A DNA stretch of 64,000 nt, taken from Dyella sp. M7H15-1 (GTDB lineage Bacteria; Pseudomonadota; Gammaproteobacteria; Xanthomonadales; Rhodanobacteraceae). The DNA lies in NCBI RefSeq assembly GCF_004114615.1, contig NZ_CP035300.1, forward strand, positions 248,001 through 312,000. The letters run 5' to 3'. A program made the position numbers and the translations under genes. Below are positions 57,749 through 64,000 of this stretch, piece after piece (positions within the stretch are counted from its first letter, which is position 1; every line of letters starts with the position of its first letter). The notes under the pieces are model-generated. The model was not told where the DNA came from, did not search any database, and saw only the letters and a program-made list of their open reading frames with translations.

Positions 57749-57949
57749 TCAGGCGTGGAAGACGGCAGGCATGGATTCGGGTGAACCCACTAGCGTTGGG
57801 TCATTCTTGATCAGATCAGCCCATCGGACTTCCATCCCGTTGCGATGGGCCTTTTTGGTGATCTTGATGCCGGTGGGATCCAGCGTCACGGTGAAGGGTT
57901 GTCCTTCTACGTCGATCTGGCGCTTCAGTGGCTTGTCCAGTGGTGTCAT
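57749..57949 (-). CDS. small conserved-looking hypothetical protein (66 aa)
   Basis: A 66-codon frame with a good GGAG ribosome binding site 7 bases before the ATG. Its sequence alternates strands (VEGQPFTVTLDPTGIKITKK, GMEVRWADLI) like a small beta-sheet protein. Convergent with the transporter operon. No family name recognised. It is probably real. Confidence 0.65.
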   Translation of the reverse strand: MTPLDKPLKRQIDVEGQPFTVTLDPTGIKITKKAHRNGMEVRWADLIKNDPTLVGSPESMPAVFHA

Positions 57950-58500
57950 GTAAATCTCCTGGGAAACATAAGCAACGCATCGCGGCTGCGTTTGTCTATG
58001 TGTTCATTATGAGAGGCTGGTGTGGCGTTGCAGTGGGAGCGTTCGGGCAGACTCTGCACGAAACGCGCAACAACTCCCTGCGCAATCCACAGCGTGACCA
58101 TGCAACGACGTTCGTCAAGAACAAGGCAAGAAGTTGTGAGCGTTATGCGTACAAGGTGTTCGTTTGCATGTAATGATTCATGTTGGCCACGCATTCTGCG
58201 GCCGGCGCTCCCGCCACATCTGGACTTCGACACGGCATGAAAACCACGTTTCGCCAGGTTGTGTCGCCCGTTTATGAATCTGCCCTGAGCAAAAGCAGTG
58301 CCGCTGCTGACGGGTGTTTGACTTTGAAGGGTGCGTTTACACTTAATACACAAACGCTTGCATACAAGGGGCTGCGTGAGGCTGCCACCGTTAGGCAAAC
58401 CTGCCTGGCAGGAATGGTAAAGTAGGCATGCAGCTTGATAGCGGTTACAGTCCACACGGCACGACGCAAAAAATCATGTCGTCACTTCAGGAGAAATTTC
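57950..58500. other. 550-base stretch without a supported gene
   Basis: Only low-quality frames are present: a 169-codon minus-strand and an 81-codon plus-strand frame, neither with a ribosome binding site or protein-like composition. The last ~100 bases should carry the promoter of the lipoprotein gene. No repeats or RNA genes recognised. Confidence 0.5.
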
Positions 58501-58764
58501 ATGAATCGCATGGTATTTGGCATTGCAGTCGCCTGTATCGGATTGGCCATCGGCGGATGCAACAACCCCAACGGTAACAGCGGTGCGGCCCCTTCCGCCG
58601 GTGGAGAAGGGAATTCCCAGCCGTCAACACCGCCGCCAGCGGCACCCGTAGCCCCGGCGACGGTTAACGCACCAGCGACATCGCATAGTGCCATGATGCC
58701 GCCGGCCAGCAGTGGTACTGCCAAGGAGATGCCGGCTTCACCGTCGACTTCTTCAGGCCATTAA
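58501..58764 (+). CDS. small putative lipoprotein
   Basis: 87 residues. MNRMVFGIAVACIGLAIGGC is a lipoprotein signal with the lipobox IGGC (Cys20). The mature ~68 residues are low-complexity, rich in Pro, Ala, Ser and Thr with several Met, and probably unstructured. AGGAG lies at good distance before the ATG. Cannot be assigned a function. It may act as a spacer or metal-binding tail. Confidence 0.75.
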   Translation: MNRMVFGIAVACIGLAIGGCNNPNGNSGAAPSAGGEGNSQPSTPPPAAPVAPATVNAPATSHSAMMPPASSGTAKEMPASPSTSSGH

Positions 58765-58774
58765 ATCGGAGGGA

Positions 58775-58814
58775 GCTAGTTTGTCGTCGGCCGTCACGCT
58801 GACGACAAACTAGC
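58775..58814. repeat. 14-bp perfect inverted repeat after the lipoprotein gene
   Basis: GCTAGTTTGTCGTC (58775-58788) pairs with GACGACAAACTAGC (58801-58814) across 12 bases. A second hairpin (AGTAGTCG/CGACTGCT) follows at about 58816-58836 with a downstream CTTTTT. Together they may end the lipoprotein transcript. Confidence 0.65.
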
Positions 58815-58860
58815 AGTAGTCGTATTCACGACTGCTGAAACTTTTTGATCTGATATTCAC

Positions 58861-58890
58861 GCTATCGGGTGCTATCGGGTGCTATCGGGC
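58861..58890. repeat. three tandem copies of a decamer
   Basis: GCTATCGGGT is repeated three times in a row (the last with one terminal change). It lies in the gap between the lipoprotein gene and tRNA-Val and codes for nothing recognisable. Confidence 0.8.
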
Positions 58891-58911
58891 CCAGTGTCCG
58901 ATCACCTAACG

Positions 58912-58934
58912 AAAAGGCCACCTGAGGGGTGGCC
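58912..58934 (-). terminator. terminator of tRNA-Val
   Basis: On the minus strand GGCCACC, a CCTCA loop, GGTGGCC and TTTT lie about 17 bases past the tRNA 3' end, a standard intrinsic terminator. Confidence 0.85.
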
Positions 58935-58951
58935 TAAGTCTTTGACTAAGT

Positions 58952-59026
58952 TGGTGGGCGGTACAAGGATCGAACTTGTGACACCTGCCGTGTGAAGGCA
59001 GTGCTCTACCGCTGAGCTAACCGCCC
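58952..59026 (-). tRNA. tRNA-Val (anticodon CAC)
   Basis: 75 nt including an encoded CCA. On the minus strand the acceptor GGGCGGT pairs with ACCGCCC. The D-arm is AGCTCAGCGGTAGAGC and the anticodon arm is CTGCC-TTCACAC-GGCAG with anticodon CAC (58992-58994). The T-arm carries GTTCGATC. It reads the GUG codon. Confidence 0.95.
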
Positions 59027-59156
59027 GCCGTAAACGCGAAACTATACGGATTACGACAAGTCGGGTCAATCGTCGGGATGCTTTTGGCGTTCCAGGGCCA
59101 GTCCTAAGCATTGGGTAGCTAAAATATCCCGTTACCCTTGCCAAGCAGCCCGCACC

Positions 59157-59489
59157 ATGCATGTTGATCTTTCGCATATCCTGCAATCCCTAGAGAACTT
59201 CCACCTGACTCCGTGGAAAGTAGTGGGATACCTGGGTACCTTGATGTTCACCGGTCGCTGGTTCGTGCAGCTTTACTACACCCGCAAACATAAGCGGGTG
59301 ATGATGCCGCTTTCGTTCTGGTGGATGTCGGTAACGGGCAGTGCCTTATTGCTGGCTTATTTTGTGTTCGGCAAGAACGACTCGGTGGGCATTCTTTCCA
59401 ACTTCTTTCCGGTGTTTGTGTCGGTCTACAATCTAGTTGTGCATCTGCGGCACCAGAAGAACAACGTTACCGGTGACGACACAGTCTGA
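59157..59489 (+). CDS. lipid-A-disaccharide-synthase N-terminal-like membrane protein (LAB_N)
   Basis: 110 residues with three hydrophobic segments (GYLGTLMFTGRWFVQLYY, FWWMSVTGSALLLAYFVFG, FFPVFVSVYNLVVHL). GTLMFTGRWFVQ and LSFWWMSVTGS mark the LAB_N domain, found alone here without the LpxB part. Role unclear, possibly lipid A or polyisoprenoid-sugar related. It sits between tRNA-Val and metH, in the opposite direction to both. Confidence 0.87.
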   Translation: MHVDLSHILQSLENFHLTPWKVVGYLGTLMFTGRWFVQLYYTRKHKRVMMPLSFWWMSVTGSALLLAYFVFGKNDSVGILSNFFPVFVSVYNLVVHLRHQKNNVTGDDTV

Positions 59490-59521
59490 GTCGTGTGGTG
59501 TGATGACGTGATGGTATCGAT

Positions 59522-62212
59522 TTATTCGGGGTCGTAATCGAGATTGGGTGCAAGCCAGCGTTCGGTTTCTTCGCGTGTCCAACCTTTGCGCTTGGCGTAA
59601 TCGTTAACCTGTTCGCGGGTGATGCGCCCCACCACAAAGTACTGGCTGTCGGGATGCGAGAAATACCAGCCCGACACGGCCGCCGTCGGATACATCGCGA
59701 AACTGTCGGTCAGCTCGATGCCTGTGTTGTGAGGTGCGTTGAGCAACTTGAATAGGGTGGCTTTTTCCGTGTGGTCCGGGCAGGCCGGATAGCCAGGGGC
59801 TGGGCGAATGCCACGGTATTTTTCGTCGATCAGCGCTTCGTTATCGAGCGTTTCGTTCGGCTGATATCCCCAGAATTCACGGCGCACGCGCTCATGCATG
59901 CGCTCGGCAAATGCTTCAGCCAGTCGATCGGCCAGCGCTTTGAGCAGAATGGCGGAGTAATCATCGTGAGCTGCTTCAAAGCGTGCAACGTGTTGTTCGA
60001 TACCGATGCCTGCGGTGACGGCAAAGCCGCCGAGCCAATCCTGTTTGTTTGCTTCTTTGGGGGCGATGAAGTCGGACAGACAGAAGTCGGGGCGTTCGAC
60101 GGGTTTTTCGGCTTGTTGGCGAAGGTGATGCAGGTCATGCGTTTTCTTGCCATCGTGTGAGGACAAGACGATGTCATCACCAACACGGTGTGCCGGCCAG
60201 AAGCCGATCACGGCACGTGCGGTTAGCCAGCGCTCGGCGATGATCTTGTCGAGCATGGCTTGTGCATCGGCAAACAGTTCGATGGCCTGCGTGCCAACCA
60301 TCGCGTCGCCGAGAATTGCCGGATAGCGGCCAGCCAGTTCCCACGTTTGGAAGAAGGGGGTCCAGTCGATGTATTCGCGCAGTTCGGCAAGGTCGTAGTG
60401 GTCGAAAGCGGTCAGGCCGGGCTTGTTGGGCTGTGGCGGCGTGTAGTTGGCCCAGTCGCCCTGGAAGCGTTGGTTGCGCGCATGTTCCAGCGGCACCAAG
60501 GTCTTGGCTGTGCCACGATGCTTGTGGCGTTCGCGAATGTCGGCGTACTCGGCGCGGATCTTCGTCATGAAGTTGTCGAGCAGATCCTGGCTCACCAGCG
60601 ATTGCGCCACGCCCACGGCGCGTGATGCGTCCTTCACCCATACCGTGGGCGCCTTGTAGTGGGGCTCAATTTTCAGCGCGGTATGCGCGCGCGAGGTGGT
60701 GGCGCCGCCAATCAACAAGGGAATCTTGAAGTCTTGGCGCTGCATCTCGCGCGCGACCTGGCTCATTTCTTCCAGCGACGGCGTGATCAGACCAGACAAG
60801 CCGATGATGTCTGCGTTGTGTTCACGCGCTGTGTCCAGGATTTTTTGCGCTGGTACCATCACGCCAAGATCGATCACCTCGAAGTTGTTGCAGCGGAGTA
60901 CCACCCCGACAATGTTCTTGCCGATGTCGTGCACATCGCCCTTCACGGTGGCCATCACGATGGTGCCGTTGTTCTTGCCAGCGTCGCCGGTGCGCAGTTT
61001 TTCCTCTTCGATATATGGCAGCAGGTAGGCCACGGCCTTTTTCATCACGCGGGCGGATTTCACCACCTGCGGCAGGAACATCTTGCCGGCGCCAAACAGA
61101 TCGCCCACGATGTTCATGCCGTCCATGAGTGGGCCTTCGATCACATCCAGCGGACGGCTGGCCTGCTGGCGTGCTTCTTCGGCGTCTTCATCGACGAACT
61201 GGTCGATGCCGTGCACGAGTGCATGCGCAAGCCGGTTCTGTACCGACTTTTCGCGCCAGGCTAGGTTCTCGACAACGACTTCGCCTTTCTTGGCTTTGTA
61301 CTGATCGGCAATGTCCAGCAAGCGTTCGGTAGCATCGGAACGTCGATTGAGCACCACGTCTTCGACGTGTTCGCGCAATTGTGCGGGTACGTCGTCGTAG
61401 ATCATCAAGGCGCCGGCGTTGACGATGCCCATGTCCATGCCCGCCTTGATGGCGTGGTACAGGAACACGGAGTGGATCGCCTCGCGCACCGTGTTGTTGC
61501 CGCGAAACGAGAATGAGACGTTGGATACACCGCCGGAGATGTGACTAAGCGGGAAGCGTTTCTTCAACTCGCGGGTAGCTTCGATGAAATCCACAGCGTA
61601 GTTGTTGTGTTCCTCGATGCCGGTGGCGATGGCGAAGATGTTGGGGTCGAAGATAATGTCTTCCGGTGGGAAATCGAGCTTTTCAGTCAACAGTTGGTAG
61701 GCGCGGGAACAGATCTCCACCTTGCGCGCGCAGGTATCGGCCTGGCCCTGTTCGTCGAACGCCATCACGACGACGGCGGCGCCGTATTCCAGCACCTTGC
61801 GAGCGTGCTCCAGGAAGATGTCCTCGCCTTCCTTCATCGAGATCGAATTGACCACGCCTTTGCCTTGCAGGCAGCGCAGGCCTGCTTCGATCACCGTCCA
61901 TTTGGACGAGTCGACCATCACTGGCACGCGTGCGATATCGGGTTCGGCGGCGATCAGATTGAGGAAGCGCGTCATTGCCGCCTCGGAATCGATCAGGCCT
62001 TCGTCCATGTTCACGTCGATGATTTGGGCGCCATTGGCAACCTGCTGGCGCGCGACGTCGATCGCTTCTTCGTAGCGCTCTTCTTTGATCAGCTTCTTGA
62101 ATTGGGCTGAGCCGGTGACGTTGGTGCGCTCGCCGACGTTGACAAACAGCAGGTCGGGGGTGATGACCAGTGGTTCCAGGCCGGAGAGGCAGGTGTGGCG
62201 TGAGGTGTTCAT
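59522..62212 (-). CDS. metH: methionine synthase MetH, C-terminal part (THF, cobalamin and activation domains)
   Basis: 896 residues. In order: pterin-binding domain ([29 protein letters not shown]), cobalamin-binding domain with the cobalt-ligand His428 in [16 protein letters not shown], and the SAM-binding reactivation domain (WDWT-equivalent [26 protein letters not shown]-type region near 815). It lacks the homocysteine domain, which is encoded by the gene overlapping its start (ATGA). The two proteins must act together. Split MetH is known in this lineage. Confidence 0.94.
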   Translation of the reverse strand: MNTSRHTCLSGLEPLVITPDLLFVNVGERTNVTGSAQFKKLIKEERYEEAIDVARQQVANGAQIIDVNMDEGLIDSEAAMTRFLNLIAAEPDIARVPVMVDSSKWTVIEAGLRCLQGKGVVNSISMKEGEDIFLEHARKVLEYGAAVVVMAFDEQGQADTCARKVEICSRAYQLLTEKLDFPPEDIIFDPNIFAIATGIEEHNNYAVDFIEATRELKKRFPLSHISGGVSNVSFSFRGNNTVREAIHSVFLYHAIKAGMDMGIVNAGALMIYDDVPAQLREHVEDVVLNRRSDATERLLDIADQYKAKKGEVVVENLAWREKSVQNRLAHALVHGIDQFVDEDAEEARQQASRPLDVIEGPLMDGMNIVGDLFGAGKMFLPQVVKSARVMKKAVAYLLPYIEEEKLRTGDAGKNNGTIVMATVKGDVHDIGKNIVGVVLRCNNFEVIDLGVMVPAQKILDTAREHNADIIGLSGLITPSLEEMSQVAREMQRQDFKIPLLIGGATTSRAHTALKIEPHYKAPTVWVKDASRAVGVAQSLVSQDLLDNFMTKIRAEYADIRERHKHRGTAKTLVPLEHARNQRFQGDWANYTPPQPNKPGLTAFDHYDLAELREYIDWTPFFQTWELAGRYPAILGDAMVGTQAIELFADAQAMLDKIIAERWLTARAVIGFWPAHRVGDDIVLSSHDGKKTHDLHHLRQQAEKPVERPDFCLSDFIAPKEANKQDWLGGFAVTAGIGIEQHVARFEAAHDDYSAILLKALADRLAEAFAERMHERVRREFWGYQPNETLDNEALIDEKYRGIRPAPGYPACPDHTEKATLFKLLNAPHNTGIELTDSFAMYPTAAVSGWYFSHPDSQYFVVGRITREQVNDYAKRKGWTREETERWLAPNLDYDPE

Positions 62213-63294
62213 ACCGCATCTTTCTCTTTGGACGGCATGGCGCGAGGCGCGTATGGGCGCACCGCTTCCGCAATAGCTTTGATATGCGCGGGCGTCGTAC
62301 CGCAACAGCCGCCCACCATATTGAGCAGCCCATCGCGCGCAAAACCGCCGATCACCGAGGCCATTTGCGCTGGTGTTTCATCGTATTCGCCAAAGGCATT
62401 GGGTAAACCGGCGTTCGGATGTGTGCTGACAAAGCACTCAGCCACATTGGCCAGTGTCTGCAGATGTGGGCGCAGGTCGGCCGCGCCCAGCGCGCAATTC
62501 AAGCCCACCGACAACGGACGGATATGTTTGATGGAGTAGTAGAACGCTTCGGCCGTCTGGCCAGACAGTGTGCGGCCGGAGCGATCGGTGATGGTGCCGG
62601 AGATCATCACTGGCAGGCGGCGACCGCGTGCACGGAACAGTTCGCTCAGTGCGAACAGGGCCGCTTTGGCATTGAGCGTGTCGAAGATGGTCTCGACCAT
62701 GATCATGTCGGCGCCACCATCGACCAGTCCGCAGGCCGCCTCGTTGTAGTTGCTGACCAACTCTTCGAAGGTGACGTTACGAAAGCCTGGATCATTGACG
62801 TCCGGTGAAAGTGAAGCGGTGCGGCTGGTGGGGCCGAGGATGCCAATGACGAAGCGCGGCTTGGCCGGTGTTTTGGCGGTAAAGGCATCGCAGGCTGCGC
62901 GCGCCAGCTTTGCACCTTCGCGATTTAATTCGTAGGCGAGATGTTCCAGGTGGTAATCCGCTTGACTGATACGCGTAGAGTTGAAGGTGTTGGTTTCGAC
63001 CAGGTCCGCGCCGGCTTCCAGATATGCCTCGTGCACATCGCGGATGATGTCCGGCTGGGTCAGCGTCAGCAGATCGTTGTTGCCTTTCAGGTCGCAAGCA
63101 CCGGGATGATCGTGATGGTGCATGTGGTCGCTGTCGCGTCCATCCACGAAACGCGCACCGCGAAAACCATCTTCGTCCAAGCGATGGCCTTGCAGCATAG
63201 TGCCCATGCCGCCGTCGAGGATCAGGATACGTTCGCGCAAAACGGCTTCGAGCGATGCAACACGGTCAGGATGGAGCCAGGAGAGGGTGCTCAT
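62209..63294 (-). CDS. metH: methionine synthase MetH, homocysteine-binding domain protein
   Basis: 361 residues, homocysteine S-methyltransferase barrel. [11 protein letters not shown] near the N-terminus, the first zinc Cys in GLNCALGA and the other two in GGCCGTTP. It is equivalent to residues 1-350 of E. coli MetH. A GGAG site precedes the ATG. It is overlapped by the larger part and preceded by the methyltransferase/ArsR-type gene 11 nt upstream, so all three form an operon. Confidence 0.94.
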   Translation of the reverse strand: MSTLSWLHPDRVASLEAVLRERILILDGGMGTMLQGHRLDEDGFRGARFVDGRDSDHMHHHDHPGACDLKGNNDLLTLTQPDIIRDVHEAYLEAGADLVETNTFNSTRISQADYHLEHLAYELNREGAKLARAACDAFTAKTPAKPRFVIGILGPTSRTASLSPDVNDPGFRNVTFEELVSNYNEAACGLVDGGADMIMVETIFDTLNAKAALFALSELFRARGRRLPVMISGTITDRSGRTLSGQTAEAFYYSIKHIRPLSVGLNCALGAADLRPHLQTLANVAECFVSTHPNAGLPNAFGEYDETPAQMASVIGGFARDGLLNMVGGCCGTTPAHIKAIAEAVRPYAPRAMPSKEKDAV

Positions 63295-63305
63295 GAGGAA
63301 ACTCC

Positions 63306-64000
63306 TTACGGCTTGCGCGCAAGCAGGCTGATCACTTCAAAATGCGGCGCCTTGCGTTCGCGGCTGAGTCGATTGCAATGGATGACATCAAGCTTGGCCT
63401 GGGTGGCAAGCTTGGTCAGATCCTGCTGGGTAAAGCCCAGGTTGCGATGATCGAACGGCGCCACGACGGCGGGGTGATCATGCTTGCCGAGCGTCACGGC
63501 CAGCAACCTTCCACCGGGGCGCAGCACGCGTGCAGCTTCGGTGAGTGCCTTGCTGGGATGCTCGGAATAGGTGAGTGCGTGCAGCATCAGCACGAGGTCG
63601 AAGTGATGGGTTTCCAGTGACAGTGCATGCATGTCGCCGTGTCGGACTTCGACGTTGTCGAAATGGGCGAGCCGCTTGGATGCCGCCTCCACCACGCGTT
63701 CGCTCGCGTCCACGCAGACAATGGAACGTGCATGCGGTGCGAGCAATTCCGCCGTGATGCCGTCGCCGGATGCGATGTCCAGCACATCGCCGGTTTCGAG
63801 CAGTTGCAGCAGCGAGCGGGTCAGGGTTTCCCAGGTGCGGCCGGGCGAGTAATGGCGTTCCATGTCACCAGCGACAGTGTCGGCCCAGCCCTCTTCACGT
63901 GCACGTTGGACCAGCACGATGGGCAGGCGTGCGGCGTCTTCGCGCAACAGGGCATCGTCGATGCTTTCGCGCAGCGAGCGGATCAGCGCATGCTGGTGCT
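63306..64000 (-). CDS. SAM-dependent methyltransferase, probably ArsR-fused regulator (5' end outside window)
   Basis: At least 231 codons, open through the window edge. A class I methyltransferase fold is clear: [15 protein letters not shown] (motif I), [17 protein letters not shown], then [16 protein letters not shown] and [15 protein letters not shown]. The preceding residues ([20 protein letters not shown]) look like the linker helices found between an N-terminal ArsR winged helix and the methyltransferase in the regulator that lies beside metH in xanthomonads. The ArsR part itself is not in view, so that is inference. It probably controls the metH operon in response to SAM or SAH. Confidence 0.8.
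   Translation of the reverse strand, partial: HQHALIRSLRESIDDALLREDAARLPIVLVQRAREEGWADTVAGDMERHYSPGRTWETLTRSLLQLLETGDVLDIASGDGITAELLAPHARSIVCVDASERVVEAASKRLAHFDNVEVRHGDMHALSLETHHFDLVLMLHALTYSEHPSKALTEAARVLRPGGRLLAVTLGKHDHPAVVAPFDHRNLGFTQQDLTKLATQAKLDVIHCNRLSRERKAPHFEVISLLARKP

Noticed and set aside
57946-58455. 169-codon minus-strand frame
   Set aside because: Cys/Arg/Ser-rich, no ribosome binding site, overlaps the start of a better small ORF; reads as non-coding.
58861-58890. Short direct repeats considered as a CRISPR remnant
   Set aside because: Three contiguous decamers without spacers and no cas genes.

Overview
The window looks like chromosome from a gammaproteobacterium of the Xanthomonadales/Lysobacterales, most likely a Rhodanobacteraceae (Dyella/Frateuria/Rhodanobacter-like) strain. 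This is inferred from gene order and protein content and was not tested by database search. Supporting points are the glgA-glgB-treZ-malQ-treY cluster, the kdsD-kdsC-lptC-lptA-lptB-rpoN-hpf-hprK-rapZ-PTS run, the two-piece methionine synthase, the DUF3108/PurN/PurM/DUF2066/PerM/Hda block and the heptamer GATTCCC repeats. Most of the sequence is ordinary GC-rich housekeeping DNA. Several short AT-richer or repeat-rich islands have been added to it.

Layout. 1-9.2 kb (minus): glycogen/trehalose operon, every junction overlapping (glgA, glgB, treZ, malQ, treY, the last cut by the window edge). A chloroperoxidase-like hydrolase and a cytoplasmic trehalase follow to 12.1 kb. 12.3-16.4 kb: a two-gene FUSC-type membrane pair, a repeat-rich gap with an IS50-like palindrome, and a secreted seven-repeat GloVer protein. 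16.5-21.0 kb: a TPR-sulfotransferase, a miniature inverted-repeat element (MITE) and prpB-prpC of the methylcitrate cycle. 21.1-24.5 kb: an accessory island of decayed IS4-, IS5- and IS66-type transposases and one AT-rich gene with a possible papain-like Cys/His/Asp triad. 24.5-29.5 kb: TerC, prpD, IS630 debris, a ketopantoate-reductase stub, a divergent AhpD-like/LysR pair and another transposase remnant.

29.6-40.4 kb (minus): one long conserved run, in transcription order kdsD-kdsC-lptC-lptA-lptB-rpoN-hpf-hprK-rapZ-EIIA-ptsH-ptsI. It combines Kdo synthesis, LPS export, sigma-54 and a regulatory PTS with no sugar-specific EIIB/EIIC in view. 40.5-48.3 kb: ibaG-murA, DUF3108, purM-purN, then DUF2066, CDP-alcohol phosphatidyltransferase, PerM-like permease and hda. 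48.6-51.4 kb: a secreted LVIVD-repeat protein without a normal start codon, and a two-gene ribbon-helix-helix/coiled-coil operon with a palindromic operator. 51.5-54.6 kb: gcvP behind a tandem glycine riboswitch. 54.8-57.7 kb: a VOC protein and an osmoprotectant ABC transporter. 58.5-64 kb: a small lipoprotein, tRNA-Val(CAC), a LAB_N membrane protein, and the split metH pair with an ArsR/methyltransferase-type gene running off the right edge.

The most unusual features are: (i) a family of IS5-related mini-elements sharing termini GGATGCTCTGA. One has a perfect CTAG duplication. One sits between hprK and rapZ and supplies the rapZ translation start region. One has collapsed to a 56-bp hairpin upstream of purM. 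(ii) Repeats in every true gap of the hprK-rapZ-EIIA-ptsH-ptsI run. (iii) The papain-like candidate effector in the IS island. (iv) The probable non-ATG start of the LVIVD protein. (v) The RHH/coiled-coil pair.
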